From NCBI GenBank assembly GCA_002077065.1, contig NAJO01000017.1, forward strand, positions 1-64,000: a stretch of DNA of 64,000 nucleotides. The letters are read 5' to 3'. Origin of the DNA: Cryoendolithus antarcticus (Eukaryota; Ascomycota; Dothideomycetes; Cladosporiales; Cladosporiaceae). Below are positions 52,149 through 62,866 of the stretch, in pieces. Under the pieces are notes generated by a model. That model saw only the letters and a list, made by a program, of their open reading frames with translations. It searched no databases and was not told the DNA's origin. Every line of letters begins with the position of its first letter. Position 1 is the stretch's first letter. The translations under genes were made by a program, and so were the position numbers.

Positions 52149-53981
52149 TCACTTTCCGAGAAGTCCCTTCTTCGCTTTCGTGGGCGGCACGTGGTTATGC
52201 CTTACTTTCTTCTCCCTGGTCTTGATGTCATCTGAGTAGCCGTCTTGTTGACAGCAAGGCCAGGGACCCCATTTGCTTTCTCGATCACTCGCCACTTCGA
52301 GTGCTTGCTTTACTGTCCATCTCTTCTCCGGCCGAGGATCGAGAAGTCCGAACAACATCTGAGCGCCACCAGGTGTGGCGAAGGACCCAGGAAACATTTT
52401 CGCTGCGCACCGAGGTAGGTCTTCGATATTCTTCCCCATCTGCGCATCGTCATGCTTCTCCATCCAGTCGCAATAGCTGTTGTAGAAGATGGCGAAGTTC
52501 TTCTCACTCTTCACGGCCGCTCCCCATGGGGTGCCTCGCTCATGTAGGGTGACGAAGACAATGGCTGCGCTCCAGACGTCAATGCCACGCGGATCGTAGG
52601 CCTTTTCTCTAGCGAGAAGTTCCGGCGCCATGTATGGTCGTGAGCCGACGAGGCCAGGCTCGCAAAATCTAATTTCCACGTCGGCAGGCACGAGACTGGG
52701 TCGTCTGCAGTGCCGGGATGGGATCCCGGGATGAGGACCAGCGAACACTTCGCTGGTGCCGAAGTCGGCAATCTTGAGGGCTCCGTCTTTGGTCACGACA
52801 AGGTTCTCGGACTTGATGTCGCGATGAGCCACGCCATGATCATGGAGGAAAGTAAGACCTCGAAGAAGTTGCTTGAACATGCAGTTCTTGTCTTCGAGTG
52901 ACATCGAGTTGGTCTTGACGAGATCGTTCAGATCGCCAAGCTCGCAGTACTCCATCACGTGCATCCACTCCTTGCCTGATGTGCAGAGATAATATGTCTT
53001 GACAACATTAGGCGCATCGCAAGCCTTCGCGATCGCGTACTCGGACTTGATCTTAGCAACGTACTCGAATTCCTCTTCCTCCTCAGGCTCCCAAGGTCGG
53101 AAGGCTTTTACTGCGTAAACTTTCACGATGTCCGTCTTGTTTCTCGGCGTCATGAGCTTCACCATGGCAGCGCCGCCTTCGCCGATGACTTTGCCATTAT
53201 GACGTGCGAGGTAGCTGAAATGCGCGTCTAAGCCACACTCATCTACGTCCATGTTTTGCGGTAGCTTCACAGAGAGTCGCCGAGCCTTTGAGCCGACACC
53301 AGCATCCACACCTTCGACATAATCGCCACCCTCAGTAGAGCGGAAGTAGATGGACGACCGCCGCGCTGTAGAGTTGGATGCACCCGAGCTTTGTCTTCGC
53401 ATACGATGTGGAGGCCGTTGTTGATCGTTCTGCGTGACTTCGGCGAAGCGGATTCTAGTTTTATTCTCCATGTTGGTGAAGTCGTCCGTGGTGTCAACTG
53501 ACGCATTGGTGGTCACTCGCTCTAGCGAGTCAGGCTCTTCTAACGTGCTGGTGCTCGAGAGCGGCCGTTGCTTCATCGCACTCTTCGGCGGCTCCTCTGC
53601 TGCAGGCTGCGGTGGTGAGGCTTCTTCTACTACAGGTTGCGGTGGCGGTATGGAGCCATTGACGCCATTCTTCGACACAGGTCGGAAGATTAGATCGGTC
53701 TTTCGCGGACTCGACATGTGACTTGACGTAGGCCGGCCGTCAGGTGTAGTCGAAGCTCTCTTAATGGATCGGCTTCCAGGTTCATCGAAGTAGCCATTGG
53801 GTGATTGTGATTGTGATTTTGGTGGAGAGTGCCCATTGCCCACGTGGAAATTGTCCTTGAACTTCGCAAGAAAGCTGCGCCGCTTCTTACCAGGCTCAAG
53901 ACCTGGCTGCGGTATTTGGTTTGACCGCTGCTGCGCGCCTAACTCGGTCGCAGCGCGAGTGGGAGATGCCAATCCGGGCAT
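52149..53981 (-). CDS. Hal4/Hal5/Hrk1-type serine/threonine kinase
   Basis: Fungal-specific kinase of the NPR/Hal group, which regulates plasma-membrane transporters and the H+-ATPase in yeast. 610 residues. The N-terminal 250 are disordered, with basic KKRRSFLAKFKDNF near residue 35. The kinase domain spans about 255-575: GEGGAAMVKLM glycine loop, VYAVKAFRP Lys, AHRDIKSENLVV (HRD about 385), IADFGTSEVF (DFG), GSRPYMAPELLARE and DPRGIDVWSAAIVFVTL. The C-terminal basic HNHVPPTKAKKGLLGK is typical of the family. No introns. Confidence 0.92.
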   Translation of the reverse strand: MPGLASPTRAATELGAQQRSNQIPQPGLEPGKKRRSFLAKFKDNFHVGNGHSPPKSQSQSPNGYFDEPGSRSIKRASTTPDGRPTSSHMSSPRKTDLIFRPVSKNGVNGSIPPPQPVVEEASPPQPAAEEPPKSAMKQRPLSSTSTLEEPDSLERVTTNASVDTTDDFTNMENKTRIRFAEVTQNDQQRPPHRMRRQSSGASNSTARRSSIYFRSTEGGDYVEGVDAGVGSKARRLSVKLPQNMDVDECGLDAHFSYLARHNGKVIGEGGAAMVKLMTPRNKTDIVKVYAVKAFRPWEPEEEEEFEYVAKIKSEYAIAKACDAPNVVKTYYLCTSGKEWMHVMEYCELGDLNDLVKTNSMSLEDKNCMFKQLLRGLTFLHDHGVAHRDIKSENLVVTKDGALKIADFGTSEVFAGPHPGIPSRHCRRPSLVPADVEIRFCEPGLVGSRPYMAPELLAREKAYDPRGIDVWSAAIVFVTLHERGTPWGAAVKSEKNFAIFYNSYCDWMEKHDDAQMGKNIEDLPRCAAKMFPGSFATPGGAQMLFGLLDPRPEKRWTVKQALEVASDRESKWGPWPCCQQDGYSDDIKTREKKVRHNHVPPTKAKKGLLGK

Positions 53982-55602
53982 GATAGATCACTCAGCAGCT
54001 CGCAGCGCCTCTGCGACTGCACTAATGCTGGACCTCAGTTGCGTGCGATTGACGTCAGTCCGAGTATCGCAATTGGGAACTGCAGATCTGGAGACCGGCG
54101 TGATCTCTGCGCACAAGACTTGCAGCAATAGTGCCGCAGATTTGGATCGAAGTCGCACAGAAACGCTCTGGGGAAAAAGCGTCACCCGGACCCACGGCTC
54201 GAGAACTCGCTGGCTGCAGGCCAAGCTCTGCAATTTTGATGTAGGGGCGATAGCTCTCGCTCGCTTGTCTGCGTCTTACCCGCTTCTAGAAGGCAAGCGC
54301 GGTCTGAGCCGTGACTACTACGCCGCAAGGTATAGAGCTACAGCTGCGTGGGTAGTCTTTATCTTTGTTGCGCCGCAGTAGCGCCTTGAAATTGCGTTAG
54401 ACTTTCAGACTCGCCGTCTTTACGTGTAGATAGACCGATTGTCTGATGCGTGGTATGTACTCATAGAAATCAATCGACAGTGTATGAGAGTCGTGGCGCG
54501 TGGTTGCACCTGGCAAGAGGTCCTGAACTTGTTCTCAAAACTGGCGATTGTTGAATGCCGAGTGAATCGAAGAGGGGGTTGCACACCAGCCAAGAGACTT
54601 GGGACCGATGTCACTCAGTAAATGTAAGATGTGTGAGAGCTGCAACCTGAGGAAATAGTGTCGGGGGCGTATGATGGAGACTACGATGGGACGATAAGCC
54701 TTTTCGTGTCCGCACGCTTCACGATTCAACCATCCAGATTGGAAATCATTGACGGCCTTTCAATTCCTGCCGAACATCCGTGACGGAAGCGCCTTCCCTT
54801 GAACGTCGCCAGAATGGTCATCCTTGGCATATTGCGATGCTCACCATAAACTCGGGCCACTCCACTTCATGATTATCAAACGACCACGATGTCACAACGT
54901 GTCAAGCCATATCAGTTAATCCACTAACCTACTCACTGATGGTCATAAAAGTTCCACATGAAATCTAGCTTGGCACATGGTACCACATCTCTTCGGGAAG
55001 TCTGAAGTGTCTTCTGCTACTATCCTGCGTACCACAAGTGTCTATTTACCTCGTGACAGTTGGCGAGAGAGCACTCCCTAGACTAAAGGGTGTTGCGTAG
55101 CGCCTTCTGGCCTTCGACAATTCATCAGTCGACCTTCAATCGCTGCATTGGAGTACATAGGCGCATGAACAACGATTTCACACTACGGAGGTGTTCCCAG
55201 GCGTGCGCAAGAGCGGAGATCGTGAGAAGTTGATCATTGAAGCTGCTCATGTTCACCCGCGGGCATGCTGGAATGGGGGTCATGTTACTTCGGTCTTGCT
55301 ACCACGCGGGACCGATCGCTTTGCCACGACTCGAAAGCTCAGCGCTGTCACCAGCAATGTCATCATGAACGTCTCACAGTTGCTCGACCTCCGCTCGTCT
55401 TGCCGCGTCTACCTCTGTCGACTTGAAATCGACGGCGAGGCGGCAAGACGACTAAGCCGAACGAAATCAAGCCACGAGAGATATGAGGCCAATGTATCCA
55501 ATTTATCAAGTCGATACGCATGGCAGAAGCGACCACTCGAGCTCATGGCAACGCCCCAACACCGTCGCTAAACCCACATATTAACAATGTGATGCACGCA
55601 AC
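53982..55602. other. 1.6-kb intergenic stretch, no gene recognised
   Basis: Contains the kinase promoter at the left end and the 3' region of the MFS gene at the right. The largest frame, 55191-55571 (+), has no domain or fungal-like composition. A CCACxxG-type or CCAAT signal was not clear. No repeats seen. Confidence 0.4.
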
Positions 55603-57477
55603 TCAATCACCCATAGCCTTTTCCATCTCGCGATCCATCACAATCCTCCACCGCGCCCCAAAGCGCTTCATAGCCCAGATCGTCGCACTTCCTCCGACCA
55701 AACAGATGATTCCCAGCCCCGTGAACAACCATCCGTTCCCGATAGCCACAATCAACGGCTCCGCAACCACAGTGCCCACACATGAGAAGATATTCCTCAC
55801 GAAGTTATTCAGTGCAATCCCATGACTTGCTTTCCTTGGCATGAATTCTGTCAACATCGTAGTGATAAGCGCGAAGATGAGCATACTGCCGATGCCAAAG
55901 AAGAAATTGGCGATCATCGGCGCGGCTGTATTGACGCCGTAGCGAGCAGTCCAGCCGTACATGATCAGGGCACAGGGGAACAGTGCGGCGCCTATCCAGG
56001 CATTCTCCTTCATGCGGTCCTCTGGGATGAATTTGAGCTTACCGTCCGATTCGTAGCGATTCGCTTTCCGTGCCTCGCGATGCATGATGCTGTCCACCCA
56101 CTTCCCGCCGAACAGGGAGGCGATGAAGTAGCCCAAACTGTTTGGAATGTATAGCAGCCCGACGATGATGGTCGAGTACGAGTAGGGCGACTTGGAGAAG
56201 GTCTGCTGAACACTGATGTTGAGCATGTAAAGTGAGCCGAAGGTTATGCTGGCGTAGAGGACCGAGATCGCCACTGCTGGGAATCGCAGGTACAGGATGA
56301 TCTTCAGAGGGTCGAGAAAGGCACGGCGGAGAAGGGAGAGGTACTTTCTGGACTTGACGTGGATTGACTTGACGGTCGTTGTTCGAGTGAGGGCGGGGCG
56401 CACGCCGTCCTTTTCGCTGGTGGGTAGACCTGCTAGCTTGGCTTCAGACTCTGCATCCACCAGGGCTGCCAATGGCTTCCTGACGCGAAGAGTCTCAGGC
56501 AGGCAAAACAGGAGGAAGATGAAGATCAGCAAGCCGAAGATGGCGAGGCCGTACTGTGTTGAACGCCATCCCAGGCTAGCGCCAAGTATGCCTCCTAGTA
56601 TGGGCGAGAGCAATGGACCGCAGAGCGGCCCCAGATAGAAAATACCCATAGCCCGGCCTCGTTCCTTGACCTCCCAAATGTCGGCGATTGTGCCAGCTCC
56701 CACTGCTTGCACGGAAGCTGCTGCGCCTCCAGAAAGTAGCCTGGTGATAATGAACATAGAGATGTCGGTTGACACGGCCGCCAGAACATTGAAGACAACG
56801 AAGAGAGCGAAGGAACTTAGGTAGATCGTCCGCCTCCCTAGTGTCTCACTGAATGAGCTCCACCAAAGCGGGAAGATCGACATGGACAGCATGTACAACG
56901 CTACGCTCAAGTTGATCACTGTAGGCTTGGCCTTGAAAGTCTCAGTGATGTCGGTCAGCACTGGCAGTATAATGGAGGAGCCCATAGGTGCAGCAGCAGC
57001 CGCCACAGCTACTATGAATGTGACTGTCCACTTCTTCCGCCGAGTATAGTCGTAAGGCTCCGTGACCTCAGCAATGACAGCCAGCCGTGCGAACAGTCCC
57101 CTCCGCTCTCCACGAGGGACGATTACAGCATCCCGCTTGACTGACCTGACCGAAGATCGTGCTCGGCTTCGACTGCGGTGAGGTGTAGCAACCTGCGCGT
57201 CATGTCCCTCAATGTCCGAATGCGTCTGATCCGAGTCGTGCGAGTTCCGAGATTCGTGCGTTTCTACAGATCTCCTTCGTCCACGACGCGGCAAGTCGAG
57301 GATGTTCTCGCTATTCGAGCATGGCGCCCCCACTGCAGTAATATCGGGCTCTTGCGTATAGGCTGGATGCTGTCGTTCAGATATGTGCATGGAGGACCGG
57401 TCACTGGACGAGGACTTCTCCAGCTCTTTCTCCGACTCGCCTTGCTCAAGATCTCCAGCATTGGACTTCGCCATCAT
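55603..57477 (-). CDS. MFS transporter, DHA1 drug:H+ antiporter type (Qdr/Dtr-like)
   Basis: Plasma-membrane exporter with twelve predicted helices. The chosen start, an ATG pair at 57474-57477 (MMAKSNAGDLEQGE), gives 624 residues; the frame extends upstream without another ATG. The cytosolic N-terminus of about 140 residues is Ser/Arg-rich. Helix 1 is WTVTFIVAVAAAAAPMGSSI, followed by the motif A-like SETLGRRTIYLSSFALFVV and motif C-like GRAMGIFYLGPLCGPLLSPI, with a WRSTQYGLAIFGLLIFIFLLF helix. A long central loop separates the two halves. The second half carries SVQQTFSKSPYSYSTIIVGLLY and GNGWLFTGLGIICLVGG. Homologues in yeast export quinidine, bisformyl-dityrosine and organic acids. The substrate here is unknown. 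Confidence 0.9.
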   Translation of the reverse strand: MMAKSNAGDLEQGESEKELEKSSSSDRSSMHISERQHPAYTQEPDITAVGAPCSNSENILDLPRRGRRRSVETHESRNSHDSDQTHSDIEGHDAQVATPHRSRSRARSSVRSVKRDAVIVPRGERRGLFARLAVIAEVTEPYDYTRRKKWTVTFIVAVAAAAAPMGSSIILPVLTDITETFKAKPTVINLSVALYMLSMSIFPLWWSSFSETLGRRTIYLSSFALFVVFNVLAAVSTDISMFIITRLLSGGAAASVQAVGAGTIADIWEVKERGRAMGIFYLGPLCGPLLSPILGGILGASLGWRSTQYGLAIFGLLIFIFLLFCLPETLRVRKPLAALVDAESEAKLAGLPTSEKDGVRPALTRTTTVKSIHVKSRKYLSLLRRAFLDPLKIILYLRFPAVAISVLYASITFGSLYMLNISVQQTFSKSPYSYSTIIVGLLYIPNSLGYFIASLFGGKWVDSIMHREARKANRYESDGKLKFIPEDRMKENAWIGAALFPCALIMYGWTARYGVNTAAPMIANFFFGIGSMLIFALITTMLTEFMPRKASHGIALNNFVRNIFSCVGTVVAEPLIVAIGNGWLFTGLGIICLVGGSATIWAMKRFGARWRIVMDREMEKAMGD

Positions 57478-58050
57478 ACCACAGCAGTGCTGGGCTGCCG
57501 AAGGAGAGAGTGTACGATCGTAGCCGACTACAGCCCTTCCGGCACTGCTGACCGACTCTGACGTGTGCTGACTGCCCTCGGTGAGATCCAAAGAAGACAA
57601 ACAGTGGTCGCGTAAAATGCGTGGCGGACGTACAACTCTTAGGATTTTAGGGCGTAGGAACCGACAAAAGAGATGTTACCCAAATAAGATGGAAACGCAT
57701 GACACCTACGACCTCTGCGACAAGCAGCACGCACTTGCACATATGATGAGAGGAAAGACGATTGCGATTCGATGCAAGTGTATGTGCCGAGCAACCGAAG
57801 AGCTTTGGCAACGATGGAGGTGTGGGCAGAATCTAGCAAAGTCGCGCCTGCCGCAGCCGCGAAAGGAAGCTTGTCCATGCTCAAGCCTCACAGCGATATC
57901 GCTCATTGTAAAGCTAATTGTTACATCACTCCACACAAGGGCGACTACCTTGAGCAGATGTGAGTACATCTGTGAGCGTTGCAGCAGCATCTCATACAGA
58001 GCGGATCACAGAGGAAGATCGGGCATACGTTCCTCACTCCCTTATCGTTG
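57478..58050. other. Divergent promoter of MFS transporter and TPMT-family gene
   Basis: 573 bp. The + frame of the methyltransferase is open but lacks an ATG before 58051. No motif was recognised. Confidence 0.4.
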
Positions 58051-58989
58051 ATGCGCTTGCAGATCGGGAGGCTGTCACAGACACGACAATACTTCCTTAG
58101 GCGAGTTGTACCATCACACGGAGAGCAACGGTCTTTATCATATCGACCTTTAGCACCGGATCCTCTGATTAACTCAGTCTTTGGTAAAGACATCAGCATG
58201 GACGATCGCGAGAAGCTGCGGCAACACTTCCTCGATCATCCGGCCGAGGCACAGACGAGTAGATGGGACGCGCTCTGGAAGCAGCAAACAACGCCGTGGG
58301 ATCGCTCGGCACCTTCACCTGCACTGATAGATACGCTTGTCGAGAAGCACGATGTCCTCGGATCATCGTTGCAAGGCGGCAAGCGAAAGAAGGCACTAGT
58401 ACCCGGATGTGGTCGCGGGTATGATGTTTTGCTCTTCGCCAGCCATGGATACGATGCGACTGGTGTCGATGCCTCGGAGACGGCGATAGAAGCGTGCAAA
58501 GCCCTCGACGAACATCAAGGCAGCGATGAATCGAAGTATCCGATTGCAGACAGCCAAATTGAACGTGGCGCTCGTGCATTCATGCTCGCAGATTTCTTCA
58601 AGGACGATTTCTTGAATGAGGCGAAGACGTCTCAATTCGACGTGATTTACGACTACACCTTCTTATGCGCTCTACCACCTGCTCTGCGACCAAAGTGGGC
58701 AAAGCGAATGGCAGAGCTTCTGGCTCCGAACGGTCATCTCGTATGTCTCGAGTTCCCACTTGGCAAAGCCCCATCAACTGGTGGGCCACCACATGGGCTT
58801 TCCAGTGATCTATATACGGAGCTGTTCAAGGCGCCGGGTGGCGAAGTGAAATATGATGCCGATGGGTATGCTGTGCAGTCCGAGGGTGGTGCTGGTCAGG
58901 GCTTGAAGCGAGTTGAACACTGGGCTCCAGCACGCAGTCATCAGGTTGGGCAGGGTACTGATCGTGTGTCGATATGGAAGCATGCTTGA
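58051..58989 (+). CDS. TPMT-family thiol/halide S-adenosylmethionine methyltransferase
   Basis: Class I methyltransferase of the thiopurine methyltransferase family (PF05724), whose fungal and plant members methylate thiols, bisulfide or halides. From the ATG at 58198 (MDDREKLRQHFLDHPAEAQT) it has 263 residues, and WDALWKQQTTPWDRSAPSPAL is the family's opening motif. SAM binding is shown by KALVPGCGRGYDVLLFASHG and GVDASETAIEA, then DVIYDYTFLCALPP and LVCLEFPLG. An in-frame ATG at 58051 adds 49 residues (MRLQIGRLSQTRQYFLRRV...) rich in Arg and poor in acids, resembling a mitochondrial presequence. Both starts may be used. I list the longer form; the start is uncertain. Confidence 0.85.
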   Translation: MRLQIGRLSQTRQYFLRRVVPSHGEQRSLSYRPLAPDPLINSVFGKDISMDDREKLRQHFLDHPAEAQTSRWDALWKQQTTPWDRSAPSPALIDTLVEKHDVLGSSLQGGKRKKALVPGCGRGYDVLLFASHGYDATGVDASETAIEACKALDEHQGSDESKYPIADSQIERGARAFMLADFFKDDFLNEAKTSQFDVIYDYTFLCALPPALRPKWAKRMAELLAPNGHLVCLEFPLGKAPSTGGPPHGLSSDLYTELFKAPGGEVKYDADGYAVQSEGGAGQGLKRVEHWAPARSHQVGQGTDRVSIWKHA

Positions 58990-60019
58990 TAATGCAGAGT
59001 TTCGGATGTTGGACGAGCTTATCGTATCCTCCTCTCAGTGGTTCAGCACTGTTATGATACGCTGACACAGCTGCATCAATGCAGACGCAGCTAGACGTTA
59101 CAGGGCCATGAATGAGCAGAGCTATTGTACCTCGTCGTTTCCTCAATCTCTTGTCCATGGTGATGTGCTTGCGCAAAGACTACATGAGTTTTGACAGTGT
59201 TGTCTCAGATTCCAAGCCCTGCGCACTGATGGCCGCCTGATCCATCGACTTCACTTCGTCAGCCTCCCTAAACACGATGTGGCACATATACAACTGCTCT
59301 ACCATCTTCAGCTGCGCAGCTGGGATTGGCGGGTAGACTGTGGTCACTCCACAATCTTTGTGGACGGCTCGTTGGAACTCTCCGATACCGGCTAATGCGG
59401 CATTTGCTTGAGCTTGGCAATGACTACTTGGAGAGTCAGATCGATGCAATGAATTTACCATCGCGATGCTGATATGCTGATCGAAGAGACAGAATAGAGG
59501 TCGGATTCGTGGCCACTCTGCTTGAGAAGCACGAGCCCGAACGTCCTTTCCGCTATGATTGTCGAGACCGACCACTACGCAAGGCCCATGCCTTGTTCGA
59601 GCAACCCAGGATAGACCTTCGGCATCGGGCAAAGCTCATGTACGGAATTTTCGCGCACTGCAGGAGCCTCCACTTTATCGTTTCCAGTACCGAGCAGCGC
59701 GATGTTGAAGAACGAAAGGGAAGGTGCTACAGCTCTTTGCTGACGGGGTTGGTGCAGCGTTGTCTAAGGATGCAGTATTGAGTGGTTTGATATCTCTCTA
59801 CAATCTCCTATCGTCTTGAACCTCAGCGCCTTTCACCTGTGATCACCTAGTCATATCTTCCATCACCTGCAGTCGAACGTCACGATCGACTTAGCCGAGT
59901 ACGCCTGAGAAACCGCGCCCTTCGAGTTCGGCATACCGAGCAATTGCGACTGCTCGATCGCAGGCTGTTCCGCTTGACTCACTTGCACTTTGACTGCATC
60001 CACTTCGACACAGGCCAGT
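58990..60019. other. Intergenic with a doubtful minus-strand frame
   Basis: 1030 bp. It contains the unassigned frame 59180-59632 (-), entered separately. Otherwise it holds the promoter of the second MFS gene. No motif was recognised. Confidence 0.35.
59180..59632 (-). CDS. Unassigned small reading frame
   Basis: 150 codons from an ATG at 59632. The second half (AGIGEFQRAVHKDCGV, PPIPAAQLKMVEQLYMCHIV, FREADEVKSMDQAAI) reads like a soluble helical protein. The first half is less convincing. A GTAAAT donor with CTGAC branch sits in the middle, but the available acceptors do not keep the frame. No family was recognised. It may be the end of a spliced gene or spurious. Confidence 0.3.
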   Translation of the reverse strand: MPDAEGLSWVARTRHGPCVVVGLDNHSGKDVRARASQAEWPRIRPLFCLFDQHISIAMVNSLHRSDSPSSHCQAQANAALAGIGEFQRAVHKDCGVTTVYPPIPAAQLKMVEQLYMCHIVFREADEVKSMDQAAISAQGLESETTLSKLM

Positions 60020-62216
60020 ATGTCTTCGTCGGAGGGTTCATTGGAGAAAGAGAAGGAGCATGAGGCGGATCAACCAAGGCATGCGAATCGGCATTCAGTC
60101 ATGTCTTACGAGGACCCCATGTCGCCCGCCTCAAACTCCAGCGATACTGACAGCATATCAACTACCTCGGACCACTCCGAGCATTCCTACCACAGTCGCT
60201 ACAGCCACGACTACTATGGCAACGAGCTCCGACCTCACCTTTCTCGCGTGTCGTCGACAGGCGCAGTCGGCGGCGTGATACCCACACAGCTATCGCGATC
60301 GCGGACGAACAAGAGTACGGTCACGAATAACACCATAGACCCGGCTTTCGAGGTGGACTTTGAAGTCGGCGATAAGGGCAATCCGCAAGATTGGCCGACT
60401 TGGTACAAAGGGATCATCATCGGTGTAATGTCATATGCGACTACTAGCGTTGTTCTCTATTCGACTTCGTACACTTCAGCAATACCCGGCATGCAAACGG
60501 AGTGGGGAATTAGCGATAACACTGGGATATTGGGTGTCACGACGTATATGCTTGGTATGGCCTGCGTATGTCTCCCTCACCATGGCTGGAGCTCAGTGGC
60601 GCTAGTCCCCTGGCATGGCCATCATTTGTCGCAATGACGAGCGCGAAAGTCGAGGAGCTGACGGTAGATCACAGGGTGCGGTCGTGCTTGCGCCACTGTC
60701 TGAAATGTACGGGCGGCGGCCTATATACATAGTAGCTCTTGGGTTCTTCGTCATCTTCGTCATAGGATGCGCAGTGGCGAACAACATTGAAACGATACTG
60801 GTACTTCGTAAGCGTTTCCCCCGACTGAGCCCTGGATGCCATCCAATCCTGCGCCGGCGATCAAGGCTAGTGTATAAGATGTCAGTGTACTGACTCCCTT
60901 GGCAGGCTTCTTCGGTGCCTTTTGCGCAGCAGCCATGGTGTCGAATGCACCGGGTACTGTCAATGACATTGCAGATGAAGAGCATAGAGCGCTCGCATTC
61001 TCAATCTGGTCGGTGGGTCCGATGAATGGCCCTGTGATTGGTCCTGTCGTGGGCGGCTTTGTCTTCCAGTACTTGGGATGGCGATGGTAAGTATCAAGGC
61101 TGGTGATCTGATCTAGACCACGCTGACTCGACTACTAGGACTAACTGGATCGTAGTCATTGTTGCAGGAGGCGCCTGGGCAGCCGTGGCTGCCATACAGG
61201 AGACGTACACGCCGGCCATATTGCGGAAGAGAGCTGCGAAGAAGCGAGAAGAGACTGGCGATGATCGGTACTGGAGCCGTTACGATGATAAGCAAGCGTT
61301 CTGGCCGCTTCTGAAAGTTAACCTGTCAAGACCTTTCGTGCTGACAGTAACGGAACCTATCCTGTAAGCCATCCCATGCCTGTACGCCTTGTACATCACT
61401 GACATCAACCGCAGCATATTCTGGGACGTTTACATCGCTCTGGTCTACGGCATTCTCTATCTCTGCTTCGTGGCATATCCAATCGTCTTCCAGCAGATCC
61501 GCGGCTGGAACGCAGGCATCGGAGGCCTAGCGTTTGTCGGCATAGGAATCGGCTCCATGATCGTGATCTGTGCTGAACCTCTCATTCGCCGCATGATCAA
61601 TGCCCACAAGCCAGATCCTGAGACTGGTAAACCTCCCCCAGAAGCCGGTGTCAGCGTCGTCTGCATCGCTGCTGTACTTCTACCGATCGGCGAGATCTGG
61701 TTCGCATGGACAGGCACTCCTGACCACCACTGGATTGTGCCCATACTAGCTGGCATCCCCTTCGGAGCGGGCAATTGCGGCATCTTCATCTACGGCTCCA
61801 ACTACCTAGTGCACTCCTACGGCATCTACGCGGCCTCAGCGCTAGCCGGCAACGCGGTGCTACGAAGCATTCTTGGTGGCACACTTCCGCTCGCCGGACC
61901 TGCCATGTATCGTGCACTGGGACCCCACTGGGCTGGCACAACACTCGGTCTGCTCGAAGCCTTTTGCATACCCATTCCCTTCATCTTCTACCGATATGGG
62001 CATAGGATCCGATTGAAGAGCAAGCTGATAAGATCTATGGAGGAGGATCGCCAGAAGATGGAGGGGAAGCGACGAAGGGCTGATGAGAAGGCTGCGAAGA
62101 GAGCTGAGGCAGAGGCAGAAGCTGGTGCTGGTATGGAGACTGGAGCTGCTGTTGCTGAAGTGGAAGAGATCAGGATCACGGGCAAGGATTTGGAGAAGGG
62201 AATGGTGGGGAAGTGA
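60020..62216 (+). CDS. MFS transporter, DHA1 multidrug/polyamine type, five exons
   Basis: Plasma-membrane transporter of 628 residues. Exons: 60020-60565, 60675-60807, 60906-61086, 61139-61363, 61415-62216. Introns are 109, 98, 52 and 51 bp, each with GTAAG/GTATG donors and a CTGAC branch, and all join in phase. The Ser-rich cytosolic N-terminus precedes helix 1 (WYKGIIIGVMSYATTSVVLYS). LAPLSEMYGRRPIYIVALGFF is MFS motif A, SIWSVGPMNGPVIGPVVGGF is motif C, and the second half begins IFWDVYIALVYGILYLCFVAYP. The motifs match the fungal Tpo/Flu1-like group that exports fluconazole-like drugs or polyamines. The C-terminal tail is Lys/Glu/Ala-rich. The substrate is not predictable. Confidence 0.92.
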
Positions 62217-62234
62217 TGAGAGGTTGCCAGCGTT

Positions 62235-62242
62235 TGACGTCA
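62235..62242. promoter_or_regulatory. Perfect CRE/ATF palindrome TGACGTCA
   Basis: This eight-base palindrome lies 20 bp past the MFS stop codon and about 625 bp before isocitrate lyase. bZIP/ATF factors bind it in fungi. Whether it serves either gene is unknown. Confidence 0.35.
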
Positions 62243-62436
62243 GCGATCATAGCGAGGCGCCGCGGTCGTGATTCAGGTGGAACTTGGGTACCCATCCAGT
62301 GGCTGGAGTACGAGGATCATGATATAGACGGAATACATCTATACTGTGGTAATGATCTAGAGCGTTTGCAGTACGTTCGGCTGTATGCCTGAGGCTACAA
62401 GTCTTACGTCATGCCAAGATGCGCTCCTTTCATCTG

Positions 62437-62442
62437 CCGAGG
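62437..62442. promoter_or_regulatory. CCGAGG (FarA/FarB-type) hexamer 1 upstream of isocitrate lyase
   Basis: About 425 bp before the ATG, in the CCGAGG orientation. It is the core recognised by fatty-acid-responsive FarA/FarB regulators in Aspergillus. Confidence 0.5.
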
Positions 62443-62507
62443 CCTAACGTCTTTCCCCGGTTCCCCATGACAGCACATGTTCTTTGACTTCGACCACACC
62501 CGGTAGT

Positions 62508-62513
62508 CCGAGG
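62508..62513. promoter_or_regulatory. CCGAGG (FarA/FarB-type) hexamer 2 upstream of isocitrate lyase
   Basis: About 355 bp before the ATG, in the same orientation as hexamer 1 and 71 bp from it. Confidence 0.5.
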
Positions 62514-62677
62514 CATGCCAGTTGATCCCGACCGACATCGTAGAGCCTCCACGCGCCTCGATTGCGGAGTAAGAATCTACCCAGGAACATGAATGGCTCG
62601 GGCGTGGTCGGAGCCAGAGACCGTGCTCTTACTGAATGACTGGTCATGCCTTTGGTACATAACCTCTCTTGGCTGAC

Positions 62678-62683
62678 CCTCGG
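62678..62683. promoter_or_regulatory. CCTCGG (FarA/FarB-type) hexamer 3 upstream of isocitrate lyase
   Basis: About 185 bp before the ATG, in the opposite orientation to the other two. Confidence 0.5.
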
Positions 62684-62866
62684 CTGGTTTCGTGACGTGA
62701 TATAGGTTTTGTAGCTTTCTTACTGTCTATCCATTGCCTTTCTCTACCTCTGTCAATCGCAAGAAAGTCATCTATTCCTCCTACTATCCTTCCAATCAAT
62801 ACGCTGGCAGACCGCCTCAAGCAAGTCGTTGCTGCAGTGACTTCCGCCCTCCCTACACTTCCAACC

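Larger units (their letters stand above)
62217..62866. other. Promoter region of isocitrate lyase
   Basis: 650 bp between the MFS stop and the isocitrate lyase ATG. It contains a perfect CRE TGACGTCA (62235-62242), three CCTCGG/CCGAGG hexamers (entered separately) and a CCAAT box (62792-62796), 71 bp before the ATG. Confidence 0.6.

Noticed and set aside
55191..55571. 126-codon plus-strand frame between the kinase and the MFS gene
   Set aside because: Composition and order are not protein-like, and there is no motif or splice support.
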